Shown: positions 26,935 through 35,960 of the stretch, piece after piece
Layout: every line of letters begins with the position of its first letter
How positions within the stretch are numbered: the first letter of the stretch is position 1
Assembly (NCBI RefSeq): GCF_008705135.1
Contig: NZ_CP023694.1
Location: 5,499,001 to 5,563,000 of the forward strand
Reading direction: 5' to 3'
DNA: 64,000 nucleotides
DNA from: Streptomyces coeruleorubidus
GTDB taxonomy: Bacteria > Actinomycetota > Actinomycetes > Streptomycetales > Streptomycetaceae
Notes under the pieces: generated by a model
The model's input: the letters and a program-made list of their open reading frames with translations, nothing else
What the model was told of the DNA's origin: nothing
Databases searched by the model: none
Position numbers and translations under genes: made by a program

Positions 26935-27197
26935 GGCCACGGGCTCCGGTCGGTCGGAAGAGGGGCGGCTACGGGTCGTGCGGGGGAGGGCGGCTGCCGA
27001 GCGCACCGGTGACGCGGCTGAAGTGCACACCGGCGAGCGCCCCGAACGTGCCGTGCACCGCGCGCGTGCGGGCACACCGCCCGATGCCCAGTATGACGGT
27101 GCCGGGCGGTGTGAGTCAGGAGCCGAGCGGCATCAGAAGCGCCGGGAGGGGCGACTGTCGGCCAGAACCGGGGCCCTATGGGGAGTCCGGAGCGCCG

Positions 27198-28409
27198 TCA
27201 GGCCGGCACCACCCGCCCCGTCACCTCGCCCAGCCCCACCCGCACACCGTCCGGCCCCGGCGCCCAGGCCGACAGGGTCACCACGTCGCCGTCCTCCAGG
27301 AACGTCCGCTTGCCGTCGGGGAGTTCGAGCGGGTCGCGGCCGTTCCAGGTCAGTTCGAGGAGGGAGCCGCGCTCACGGTCCGCCGGGCCGCTGACCGTGC
27401 CCGAGCCGTACAGGTCGCCGGTGCGCAGGGAGGCGCCGTTGACGGTCATGTGGGCCAGTTGCTGGGCGGCCGTCCAGTACATGGTGGAGAACGGCGGCTC
27501 GGAGACGACGTGGCCGTTCACGGCGACGGTGATCCGCAGGTCGTAGCCGCCGGGTTCCTCGCCGCTGTCGTCCAGGTAGGGCAGCAGCTCGTGAGTGCGG
27601 GCCGGCGGGGCCACCCGGGCCTCCTCCAGGGCGTCCAGCGGGGTGATCCATGCCGACACCGACGTGGCGAAGGACTTGCCGAGGAAGGGGCCGAGCGGGA
27701 CGTACTCCCAGGCCTGGATGTCGCGCGCGGACCAGTCGTTGAGGAGGCAGAGACCGAAGACGTGCTCGCGGAAGTCGTCGAGAGACACCGGCTGGCCCAT
27801 CCGGGACGGCACGCCGACCACGAAGCCGACCTCCGCCTCGATGTCCAGGCGGACGGACGGGCCGAAGACGGGGGCCGGGTCCGCGGGCGCCTTGCGCTGG
27901 CCGGAGGGGCGTACGACGTCCGTGCCCGAGACGACGACCGTGCCGGAGCGGCCGTGGTAGCCGATCGGCAGGTGCTTCCAGTTGGGGGTCAAGGAGTCCT
28001 CGGCGTCGGGGCGGAAGATCCGGCCGACGTTCCGGGCGTGGTTCTCGGAGGCGTAGAAGTCGACGTAGTCCGCGACCTCGAAGGGGAGGTGCAGTGTCAC
28101 CGAGGACAGGGGGTGGAACATCGGTTCGACGGTCTCGCGGTGGGACGGCACGGACACCCAGGCCGTCAGCGCCCGGCGTACGTCCGACCAGGCGGTGCGG
28201 CCGGCGGCCAGCAGCGGGTTGAGGGTCGGCCGCGCGAGCAGGGAGGCGTACGGGGAGCCGAGGGCGTGGGCCGCCGCGCCGGCGTCCAGCACGTGGTCGC
28301 CGAGCCGGACGCCCACGGTCCGGTGGGAGGAACCGGGGAGGGAGAACACGCCGTACGGCAGGTTGTGCGGACCGAAGGGGTCGCCCTCGGGGACATCGAA
28401 GGGGGGCAT
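27198..28409 (-). CDS. fahA: Fumarylacetoacetase
   Basis: 403 aa. It hydrolyses fumarylacetoacetate to fumarate and acetoacetate, the last step of tyrosine/homogentisate breakdown. It begins with the N-terminal SH3-like domain (FGPHNLPYGVFS), and the catalytic C-terminal domain contains PIGYHGRSGTVVVSG, metal ligands in DIEAEVGFVVG and NDWSARDIQAWEYVPLGPF, and GDLYGSGT. The start at 28409 is favoured over 28439 because GCGAGG lies about 10 bp upstream. No other tyrosine-pathway gene is next to it. A perfect inverted repeat at 28463-28485 is a likely operator. Confidence 0.93.
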   Translation of the reverse strand: MPPFDVPEGDPFGPHNLPYGVFSLPGSSHRTVGVRLGDHVLDAGAAAHALGSPYASLLARPTLNPLLAAGRTAWSDVRRALTAWVSVPSHRETVEPMFHPLSSVTLHLPFEVADYVDFYASENHARNVGRIFRPDAEDSLTPNWKHLPIGYHGRSGTVVVSGTDVVRPSGQRKAPADPAPVFGPSVRLDIEAEVGFVVGVPSRMGQPVSLDDFREHVFGLCLLNDWSARDIQAWEYVPLGPFLGKSFATSVSAWITPLDALEEARVAPPARTHELLPYLDDSGEEPGGYDLRITVAVNGHVVSEPPFSTMYWTAAQQLAHMTVNGASLRTGDLYGSGTVSGPADRERGSLLELTWNGRDPLELPDGKRTFLEDGDVVTLSAWAPGPDGVRVGLGEVTGRVVPA

Positions 28410-28462
28410 CGGGTGCTGCCTCGCTTTCGGGTGTGCCATGTCGTCGCCACGTGTTCGTGGTC

Positions 28463-28485
28463 GTGCCACACGTTACGGGTGGCAC
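28463..28485. promoter_or_regulatory. Inverted repeat upstream of fahA
   Basis: GTGCCAC (28463-28469) and GTGGCAC (28479-28485) form perfect 7-bp arms around nine bases, 54 bp upstream of the fahA start. The position fits an operator over a minus-strand promoter. The regulator is not encoded nearby. The rest of the 28410-28719 spacer holds one DnaA-box-like TTATCCACA at 28608-28616 and no gene that I can support. Confidence 0.5.
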
Positions 28486-28719
28486 ACCGGTCCTGGGCAG
28501 TGTCCGAGGAGGCGGATACGGGCGAACGGGGCAGGTGGGCCGCGGTGGGACCGGACGGTGCGACTCCGGCGCGGCGGACGGGACGCCCCATTCGTACGTG
28601 CCGGAAGTTATCCACAGGACGCGACGCAATCTTGACGGAGCGGTGCGAACGGGGCGACTCTGGGCGGGTGCCGGAAGGCCTCGGGGAGGGGGCGTTCCGA
28701 CGGCACACCAGGGGGGCGG

Positions 28720-29979
28720 ATGGCCATTGGGGAGGCCGGTCCGGGCTCGGTACGGCATGGTTCGCAGCTCAAACGGCTGGAAGAGACCATGCGCGTGCGG
28801 CTCGGCCGGGAATGTGTGTATGTACCGTCATGCCGGTTGGGGCTCTACGTGGCGCTGCGCCACTGGTGCCCGCCCGGCGGGCGGGTGCTGATGTCGCCGG
28901 TCAACGACGACGTCATCTTCTTCGTCGTGCTCGCGGCCGGACTGCGCCCGGTGCAGGCGCCGTTGAACCCGCTCGACGCGTCCATCGACATCGATGCCGT
29001 GCCGGACGGGACGTGGAGATCGGTGTCGGCCGTGCTCACGACGAACCTGTACGGGAACCCGGATCCGGCGCCGCGCCTCAGGCAGAAGTGCGACGCGCTG
29101 GGGATCCCGCTGTTCGAGGACGCGGCGCACGCCATCGGCAGCCGGGTGGGGGACCGGCCGGTCGGGGCGTGGGGGGACGCCTCCGTATTCAGCCTGTCCA
29201 AGCATGTCGGGGCCAAGGCCGGAGGCATGCTCTCCCTCGCCGACCCGGGGCTGCGGGAGGCGGTGGAGAAGACCTGCGCGGGACTGCTCGCACCGCGCCG
29301 TCCGAGCTCCGAACTCGCCTACGCGATCCGGCCGTACGCGGAGGCGGCGGTGCGCGGGCTGCGGCTGCGGCGTGCCGCCTGGGCCGCGATCCGGCTGCTG
29401 GGACTGGCGGACCGCGAGGAGATCCGGATGCCGCTGCGCCCGGACGAACTCACGCGCGCCGCCCGCCGGGCGCCCGGGCTCGACGCCCACCATCCCTGGG
29501 TGCGCGTCGACATGCACGACTACCGCCAGGAGTCCGGCCGGCTGCGGCTGCGGCGCATCGGGCACAAACTCGACCGGCTGGACGACGTGCTGGACGCCTG
29601 CCGGGCGGGCACGGAGCTGCTGCTGTCCACGCCCTGGGCCAAGCCGCGTGACGCGTACGGCACCCAGCCGTTGTTCCGCGTCCCGCTGTTCGTGGCTGAC
29701 CGGGACGCGGCGATCGCCGCGCTGGCACGGCAGGGGGTCGTCGTCGGCTACCTCTACGACCCGCCCCTGGACGACTACGCCGGCGCGGAGTTCACCGACC
29801 CCTCACCGGCCCCCGAGGCGGCCCGCTGGTTCGCGCGGCACGCGCTGCCCGTGGACCCGCTGCGGGCCCGGACGGTCGTCGAGGTGCTGGAGCGGTCCGG
29901 GGCACGGCCGGTCGAGGCGCCGGGTGAACCACCCCGCGGCGGGCCGGCATCGGGGAGGCTGGATCAGTCCCGTGGCTGA
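28720..29979 (+). CDS. DegT/DnrJ/EryC1/StrS-family PLP enzyme
   Basis: 419 aa. It resembles sugar aminotransferases that act on nucleotide-linked keto-sugars: the cofactor-region motif LFEDAAHAIGS near residue 133 and the putative PLP-binding lysine in SLSKHVGAKAGG near residue 162. The fold is otherwise divergent, and the closing 25 residues are proline/glycine-rich. It is the first gene of a plus-strand run (28720-35948); its stop overlaps the GTG of the flippase gene by 8 bp. In context it probably makes an amino sugar for the glycan handled by the following genes. Confidence 0.78.
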   Translation: MAIGEAGPGSVRHGSQLKRLEETMRVRLGRECVYVPSCRLGLYVALRHWCPPGGRVLMSPVNDDVIFFVVLAAGLRPVQAPLNPLDASIDIDAVPDGTWRSVSAVLTTNLYGNPDPAPRLRQKCDALGIPLFEDAAHAIGSRVGDRPVGAWGDASVFSLSKHVGAKAGGMLSLADPGLREAVEKTCAGLLAPRRPSSELAYAIRPYAEAAVRGLRLRRAAWAAIRLLGLADREEIRMPLRPDELTRAARRAPGLDAHHPWVRVDMHDYRQESGRLRLRRIGHKLDRLDDVLDACRAGTELLLSTPWAKPRDAYGTQPLFRVPLFVADRDAAIAALARQGVVVGYLYDPPLDDYAGAEFTDPSPAPEAARWFARHALPVDPLRARTVVEVLERSGARPVEAPGEPPRGGPASGRLDQSRG

Positions 29980-32362
29980 GATCCAGGTGCACGAGCCCGC
30001 CACCACGCGCGCCGACGGCGGGGGACCGAAACCCGCCGTCGACGAGCACACGCACGACTCGCTGTTCAAGAACGCGTACTTCCTCATGCTCAGCACCGGC
30101 GTGTCCGCCGTACTGGGCCTGGGGTTCTGGCTGGTGGCCGCCCGCTACTACTCCGAGGAGGCCGTCGGCCAGGGTTCCGCCGCCATCGCCGCGATGCGGC
30201 TGCTCGCCAGCATCACGGCGACGACGATGATCGGCGCCGTGGTCCGGTTCGTCCCGCGCGCGGGACGGGAGACCGGGCGTCTGGTGTGGGGCACGTACGC
30301 GGCCAGCTCGCTGATCGTGGCGCTCGCCGCCGCCGTCTTCCTGCTCACGCTCGACGCGTGGGGTGCGTCGTACGCCCCCCTGGGCACGCCCATGGCGGGC
30401 GCGGTGTTCGTCGCGGCGTGCGTGGCCTGGGCGCTGCTCACGCTCCAGGACGGGGTGCTCACCGGGCTGCGCAAGGCGGAGTGGGTGCCGGCCGGGAACG
30501 CGGTGTTCTCGGTCGGGAAGCTGGTCCTGCTGGCCGTCTTCGCCGGCACGCTGCCCGTCCTCGGCATCTTCGTCTCCTGGGCCGTCGCGATCGCCTTCTC
30601 CACGCTGCCGCTGGGCTGGCTGATCTTCCGTCGGCTCATCCCCCGCCAGGCCGAACTCGAGCGCGACAAGGAGCCCCCGAAATTCCGCGACATGGGCCGC
30701 TTCCTGGCCGGGGACTCGCTGGGCGCGCTGTTCAGCCTGGCGATGATCAACCTGCTGCCGGTGATGGTCGCCGTCCGCTTCAGCGCCGCGGAGAACGGCT
30801 ACTTCTACGTGGCGTACACCGTCGGCGGCACGATGGAGTTCATGGCCATCAACATGGCCTCGTCCCTCACCGCGCACGCCTCCCACGACCCGCGACAGCT
30901 CGCCGACGGAGTCCGGGGCGCCCTGCGGCGCATGACGCTGCTGCTGGTCCCGGTCGTGCTGGTGCTGGTCCTCTTCGCCCCCTACATCCTCACGCCCTTC
31001 AGTCCGGACTACGCCGAGCACGGCTCGACCGTGCTGCGGCTGCTCGCCCTCGGCGCGCTGCCGCGGGTGGTGGTGGAGCTGTACATCGGCGTACTGCGCG
31101 TGCAGGGGCGCACGGGTGTGCTCGCCGCGCTCCAAGGCGCCATGTGCGTCCTGGTGCTGGGCAGCGCGGCCGTGCTGTTCACTCCGGCCGGGATCGCGGG
31201 CGCCGGCTGGGCGGTGCTGCTGAGCATGACGCTGATCGCCGTCGTCTCCACGGCCGGGCTGCGCGCGGCACTGCGGCGCAACGACAGCGCCCCCGCGGCC
31301 CGTACGCCCGCCGATCCCTCCTACGGCACCCGCTGGGCGAAACTGAACGCCACCGCCGGGTACGGCACGACCTGGGCCCGCCGGGCCGCGTACCAGCCCA
31401 AGGAGGGCGACGAGGACACGGTCACGTTGTTCATAGGGCGTCCCGGATACGAACGCGAGGCGCTCCAGGCGGACACGCTGGCGCTGATCGTACGGCCGCA
31501 CCATCCGGACGGGCCGCATCGTCCGGATGCCGCGGAGAAGGGCACGAGCGCCGACGAGGCCCACGCCGTCGAGACGGTGGATGCGGGCGAGGACCGCGAC
31601 GGCCTCGGGGAGCCGAGAGCACCCCAGCGCGAGGGACCCGCCGCCTACGAGGAGACCGACGGGTACGAGGGAACCGCCGGTGCCGAGGACGACACCCGGG
31701 AGCGGCGGCTGAGAGGTGCCCTCTGGAGCCTGCTCGGCGTCGCCACCGTCTTCTTCTGGGCGCCGTTGCGCGACCTGCCCTGGCTCGACGGTGCCACCGA
31801 AGCGGCACTGACGGGACGTCAGCTGCTGGAGGGCCTGCCGCTGCCGTCGCTCACCGCGGGAGGCCTGCTGCTCGTGGTGTTCGTCGCCGCCATCACGCTG
31901 TGCACCCGGCGCGACCCGTGGCTGCCCGGCACGGCGCTGTACGCCGCCCTGCTCGCCCTGTACGCCGCACCGGTCGCGCTCGGACGGGAACCGCGGCCGG
32001 TGGACGGGGCGTTGTATGTGAAGACGGCCGGCTTCCTCGCGGACGCGGTGGGGCTCGACGGGCCCGAGCCGCTGCTTCGCTGGGCGCCGCCGGTCTGCCA
32101 GCTGCTGTGCCTCGTACCGCTGTGGCTGCTGCTCGCGAGCGCGGGCGGACGGCTGCCGTGGCCGGGGCGCTGGGGGGTTCTGTATCTGGTCGCGGTCGGC
32201 GGCTGGGTGTGGCGTGAGGCGCTCGCACCGGTCGCGCCGCCCCTGCTCGCCGTACTTGCCGTTCTCGCCGTACTCGTCCTGCTCCTGCCGGTCCGCCGCC
32301 ACGCCGAGTCGGCCACGGCCCTACCGCACCGCAGAAGGCCGAACGGCCGATCCAGCGACTGA
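29972..32362 (+). CDS. Polysaccharide flippase fused to extra membrane domain
   Basis: 796 aa from GTG 29972. Residues about 35-440 are a Wzx/MATE-like polysaccharide-biosynthesis flippase with about 12 helices (FKNAYFLMLSTGVSAVLGLG; FLAGDSLGALFSLAMINLLP). Residues 440-575 are a long charged, glutamate/aspartate-rich linker. Residues 578-796 add five or six more helices. This last part resembles the N-terminal region of the next gene product (shared pattern of W-x-P, leucine-rich helix, PLWLLL-like end, then a W-containing helix and SP/AP step). It probably moves a lipid-linked glycan across the membrane, with the added domain possibly recruiting the neighbouring membrane protein. Confidence 0.78.
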   Translation: MAEIQVHEPATTRADGGGPKPAVDEHTHDSLFKNAYFLMLSTGVSAVLGLGFWLVAARYYSEEAVGQGSAAIAAMRLLASITATTMIGAVVRFVPRAGRETGRLVWGTYAASSLIVALAAAVFLLTLDAWGASYAPLGTPMAGAVFVAACVAWALLTLQDGVLTGLRKAEWVPAGNAVFSVGKLVLLAVFAGTLPVLGIFVSWAVAIAFSTLPLGWLIFRRLIPRQAELERDKEPPKFRDMGRFLAGDSLGALFSLAMINLLPVMVAVRFSAAENGYFYVAYTVGGTMEFMAINMASSLTAHASHDPRQLADGVRGALRRMTLLLVPVVLVLVLFAPYILTPFSPDYAEHGSTVLRLLALGALPRVVVELYIGVLRVQGRTGVLAALQGAMCVLVLGSAAVLFTPAGIAGAGWAVLLSMTLIAVVSTAGLRAALRRNDSAPAARTPADPSYGTRWAKLNATAGYGTTWARRAAYQPKEGDEDTVTLFIGRPGYEREALQADTLALIVRPHHPDGPHRPDAAEKGTSADEAHAVETVDAGEDRDGLGEPRAPQREGPAAYEETDGYEGTAGAEDDTRERRLRGALWSLLGVATVFFWAPLRDLPWLDGATEAALTGRQLLEGLPLPSLTAGGLLLVVFVAAITLCTRRDPWLPGTALYAALLALYAAPVALGREPRPVDGALYVKTAGFLADAVGLDGPEPLLRWAPPVCQLLCLVPLWLLLASAGGRLPWPGRWGVLYLVAVGGWVWREALAPVAPPLLAVLAVLAVLVLLLPVRRHAESATALPHRRRPNGRSSD

Positions 32363-32398
32363 TCAAGCTCCAGAGCCGAACCGCCAGGGGGAACCACC

Positions 32399-34363
32399 GT
32401 GCGTCCGCCAGTAACTCCGAGGGAGAGATCCACGCCGGAACCCACACCCGCACGGGACGGCGAGAGCACCCCCGGCAGCAGCCCCGAAGCCTCCAGCCAG
32501 TCCTCCAGCCCCTCCTCCTCGGAGTCGTCGAGCCCCGCCCATGAGCCCGTGACGGACCTGTCCGACCTGCCCCCTGCCCGGTCCGGGCGGCGCGCTCCGG
32601 CCTGGCCCGGCGTTCCGCTGCTCCTCGCGCTCGCCCTGTGGGCGTACGCCGTGCGGCACACCGACGTCTCGCGGCTCGACGACTACGGGCTGGTCACCGC
32701 GCTGCACCCCACCTTCTGGGCCGGTCTGGCAGTGCTCACGACCGGGTTCTGGTTCACGGTCCGCGACCCGCGCCGGCCGGGCGCCTGGGCGGCGGCGTAC
32801 GTCCTCGGGCTGCTGGTGATGGAGCGGGTGACGCAGGCCGTGGTCTACCCGACCCCGCTGTACGCCTGGGCGTGGAAGCACGAGGCGGTCATCGACCATC
32901 TGCTGACGGCGGGCGGTCTGCAAACGGCCGACCAGGTCGGCGACATGGCGGTGTACGACCAGTGGCCCGGCTTCTTCGCCGCGCAGGCCGCCCTGATGCG
33001 GCTGCTGGGCGTGGACTCGGCGGCGATGTTCATGGCCTGGTGGCCCCTGGTCTCCAGCCTGCTGCTGCTGATCCCGCTGCTGCTGATCTACCGCACCTTC
33101 ACGGAGGACCGGCGGCTGATCTGGACGGCGGTCTGGCTCTTCTACGTCGCCAACTGGGTCGGGCAGGACTACTTCTCCCCCCAGTCCGTGGCCTACGCGC
33201 TGCACGTCGGCGTCCTGGCCGTGGTCCTGCGCCGCTTCGGCCGGTCCGCCGGGCAGCGCGGACGGCCCCGGCAGGCCGTGTGGACGGTGGTGCTCACCGT
33301 CATGATCACGGCGATCGTCATCTCCCACCAGCTCACGCCGGGCATGCTGGTCGTCTGCCTGCTCGCCCTGTGCCTCAGCCGCCGCTACCGCGACTGGGTC
33401 CCGGTGGTCACGACCGTCGTGATCTTCCTGGCCTGGTGTCTCACGGCCGCGCTGCCCTTCCTGTCCGCGGCGATGCCGGACATGATCCGCTCCGTCGGCG
33501 ACGTCGGCGCCAACGTGGAGACGGGGTACGGCGCCACGCCCACCGGCACCGGAGCGATCGCGACCTCCTGGGCGGCCCGGCTGCTGTCCGGATCCGTCCT
33601 GCTGCTCGCGGCCCTCGGAGTCCTGCGCCAGCGGGTGCTGCGGCACCGGGCCCGGCCCCTGCTGCTGATCGCCGCTGCCCCGCTGCCGATGTTCGCGGCG
33701 AGCAGCTACGGCAGCGAGATGATCTTCCGGGTGCTGCTGTTCATGCTGCCCGGCGCCGCGTTCTTCGCCGCGGCCGCGCTGCTGCCCAAGGTCCGTACGC
33801 TGGCCGCCGACGCCGCGGCGAAGGAGGCCGCCGGCCGGCAGGCCGCGCCCGTGAAGGGCCGCGGCCGGGGGATCGGCACATGGGTGGGGCTGGCCGCACT
33901 GCTCGGCGGAACCCTGGCCTTCGTCCCGGCCTACTCGGGCAAGGACCGGATCAACTACTTCCCGCCGCAGGAAGTGGCCCTCGTACGGCAGCTCTTCGAC
34001 CAGGCGCCCGACGGCTCGCTCGTCGTGGCCGCCAACCGCAACTACCCCCTCGCGTACGCCTCCTACTGGAGCGTCGACCACTACTGGTTCCTCGACGACG
34101 CCCGCAGCCACGTCGACCGGATCGTCAAGGATCCGGCCGCCACCCTCGCCAGTGACATGGCCGGGGTCGAGCGGCCGGCCCGGGCCTACTTCCTGCTCAC
34201 CCAGGGACAGCTGGCCAACTCCGAGATGAACGGACAGCTCGACGAGGCGCAGCTGGACCGGATACAGAAGTCCGTCGCCGCCTCACCACGGTTCCAGCTC
34301 GTGGCGGAGAACGGCGCCGGATGGCTCTACGTACTGAAGCAGGGCGGGGGAGCGGAGCGATGA
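32399..34363 (+). CDS. Large integral membrane protein, probable glycan-assembly enzyme
   Basis: 654 aa from GTG 32399. A 65-residue serine/glutamate-rich cytoplasmic start is followed by 12 or more hydrophobic helices and an extracytoplasmic C-terminal part of about 130 residues (from YSGKDRINYFPPQE). The topology resembles GT-C glycosyltransferases or O-antigen ligase-like proteins. The segment QDYFSPQSVAYALHV near residue 258 stands out, but I cannot identify a catalytic motif with confidence. It begins 36 bp after the flippase stop, and its stop overlaps the next start (ATGA). Confidence 0.7.
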   Translation: MRPPVTPRERSTPEPTPARDGESTPGSSPEASSQSSSPSSSESSSPAHEPVTDLSDLPPARSGRRAPAWPGVPLLLALALWAYAVRHTDVSRLDDYGLVTALHPTFWAGLAVLTTGFWFTVRDPRRPGAWAAAYVLGLLVMERVTQAVVYPTPLYAWAWKHEAVIDHLLTAGGLQTADQVGDMAVYDQWPGFFAAQAALMRLLGVDSAAMFMAWWPLVSSLLLLIPLLLIYRTFTEDRRLIWTAVWLFYVANWVGQDYFSPQSVAYALHVGVLAVVLRRFGRSAGQRGRPRQAVWTVVLTVMITAIVISHQLTPGMLVVCLLALCLSRRYRDWVPVVTTVVIFLAWCLTAALPFLSAAMPDMIRSVGDVGANVETGYGATPTGTGAIATSWAARLLSGSVLLLAALGVLRQRVLRHRARPLLLIAAAPLPMFAASSYGSEMIFRVLLFMLPGAAFFAAAALLPKVRTLAADAAAKEAAGRQAAPVKGRGRGIGTWVGLAALLGGTLAFVPAYSGKDRINYFPPQEVALVRQLFDQAPDGSLVVAANRNYPLAYASYWSVDHYWFLDDARSHVDRIVKDPAATLASDMAGVERPARAYFLLTQGQLANSEMNGQLDEAQLDRIQKSVAASPRFQLVAENGAGWLYVLKQGGGAER

Positions 34364-34800
34364 CACCGCAGGAACTCGTGGTCCGGATGCTGCCGCCGTT
34401 CGGCGGCTGGCTCGCGCTAGCCGCGCTCGCGCTGCCCGGCGGATCGCCGCTGCGGGGCGCCGCCGTCGTCCTCTTCCTGGCAGCAGGCCCGGGCGCGGCC
34501 GTGGTCAGAGTCTGCGCCCCCGCGCTGGGGGCGCGGCCGGCCGAAGGGCCCGTCGAGCGCCGGGCCCCGGACTTCGCCCGCCACTCCGACCTGCTGGAGC
34601 GGCTGATGCTGGTGGTGTTCCTGAGCATCGGCGCCGTGATGCTCGTCGCGACCGTGCTGATCGCCACGCACACCTTCAGCGCGCAACGGCTGCTGCTGAC
34701 GCTGACGCTGCTGACCACACTCGCCGCGTTCTGTCCGCCGCTGCGCGCCTCCCCGCCGCCGAGGACGACACCGAGGACACCGAAAGGTTCTGCTCCGTGA
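34360..34800 (+). CDS. Small membrane protein of the glycan cluster
   Basis: 146 aa, not recognised. Three or four hydrophobic segments (about residues 10-27, 29-50, 82-106 and 109-124) are separated by a charged loop with a run of arginines and prolines, and the C-terminus is proline/threonine-rich. It overlaps both neighbours by 4 bp (ATGA and GTGA), so it is surely co-translated with the large membrane protein before it and the hydrolase after it, suggesting a subunit role. Confidence 0.75.
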   Translation: MTPQELVVRMLPPFGGWLALAALALPGGSPLRGAAVVLFLAAGPGAAVVRVCAPALGARPAEGPVERRAPDFARHSDLLERLMLVVFLSIGAVMLVATVLIATHTFSAQRLLLTLTLLTTLAAFCPPLRASPPPRTTPRTPKGSAP

Positions 34801-35948
34801 GGTTCAACCGTCCCCACCGTCCCTTTCGCCGCAAGCCGACCACGACCGGACAGCACCGCAGGAGGCCCCAGCCGCACGAGGAGCAGCCGTCCGCCGGCCC
34901 GTTCACATCGAGCCGGCGCCGTCTGCTGATCACGTCCGCCACGATCGTCAGCACGGTCCTGGTCGGCGTACTCGCCCTCCGGAACGCCTCCGGGCCGGAC
35001 CCGGGAGCCGCCGGTTCCAAGGCGGACTGCCGCCCCACGGCGCTCCTGGAGCCGCCCTGCGGCGCCTGGTTCGGGGCGTTCGTGCCGCACGAGAGGAACG
35101 ACCTGCCGGAGAAGGTCCGCGCCTACGAGAAGCGCGTCGGCCGGGAGCTCGACATCGTGTACACGTACCACGACATGTCCCTGCCCGAGGGCACCCGCCG
35201 GGAGGGCCAGCTGCTCACCCCGGAGGAACAGCGCGTCGGCGAGGACCACCTGCTGCTGCTGTCCTGGGAGAGCAAGTGGTGGGGCGGCACGAAGAAGCAG
35301 CAGCCGACCTGGAAGCAGATCGCCTCCGGCGAGCTGGACAGAACCGTCATCGACGTCCAGGCCGAGCGCATCAAGGACTACGGCAAGAAGGTGTTCCTCT
35401 CCTTCGACCTGGAGATGGACACCCGCACCCCGGACAACGGCACCCCCGCCGAGTACGTGAAGGCGTACCGGCACATCCACGACCGGTTCCGCGAACTGGG
35501 CGTCGACAACGTGGTGTGGACGTGGATCACCACCGGCTACCTCGAGAACGCCGACGAGATGAAGGCCATGTATCCCGGCGACCAGTACGTCGACTGGGTC
35601 GGCTACAACCAGTACAACTACTACCGCTGCCACAAGACCGGCTGGCTCAGCTTCGCGCAGACGCAGCACGCCGCGCACGAGTGGATCCGTAAGAACATCT
35701 CCGACGACAAGCCGCTGATGCTCTCGGAGTTCGGCACCGCCGCGGACTCGGCCCGCCCGCAGCGGCAGGCCGAGTGGTACGCGCAGGTGCCCGGGGTGCT
35801 GAAGGGCCTGGAGGGCGTCAAGGCCGCCCTCCAGTGGAACTACCGCGACCCCGGACCGCACTGCAACCTGGCCCTGGCGAACGACGCGGCCTGGGACAGC
35901 CTGCGCAAGGCCGTCGCCGACCCCTACTTCAACCAGCCGCTCACGTAG
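34797..35948 (+). CDS. Membrane-anchored glycoside hydrolase family 26-like protein
   Basis: 383 aa from GTG 34797. A positively charged N-terminus (arginine-rich to residue 42) precedes one transmembrane helix (about 43-63), so the catalytic domain is outside the cell. The fold resembles GH26 (beta-mannanase/endoglucanase clan A): LSFDLEMDT with E206 as candidate acid/base, DWVGYNQYNYY, and LMLSEFGTA with E311 as candidate nucleophile. The start overlaps the small membrane protein gene. A hydrolase inside an assembly operon could trim or release the exported glycan, as in bacterial cellulose and alginate systems. Confidence 0.8.
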   Translation: MRFNRPHRPFRRKPTTTGQHRRRPQPHEEQPSAGPFTSSRRRLLITSATIVSTVLVGVLALRNASGPDPGAAGSKADCRPTALLEPPCGAWFGAFVPHERNDLPEKVRAYEKRVGRELDIVYTYHDMSLPEGTRREGQLLTPEEQRVGEDHLLLLSWESKWWGGTKKQQPTWKQIASGELDRTVIDVQAERIKDYGKKVFLSFDLEMDTRTPDNGTPAEYVKAYRHIHDRFRELGVDNVVWTWITTGYLENADEMKAMYPGDQYVDWVGYNQYNYYRCHKTGWLSFAQTQHAAHEWIRKNISDDKPLMLSEFGTAADSARPQRQAEWYAQVPGVLKGLEGVKAALQWNYRDPGPHCNLALANDAAWDSLRKAVADPYFNQPLT

Positions 35949-35960
35949 CTCAGGCAGGGA

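Noticed and set aside
29792..32302. An 836-codon open frame on the minus strand
   Set aside because: Antisense to the flippase gene; no recognisable domain and glutamine/arginine/glutamate-rich shadow composition.
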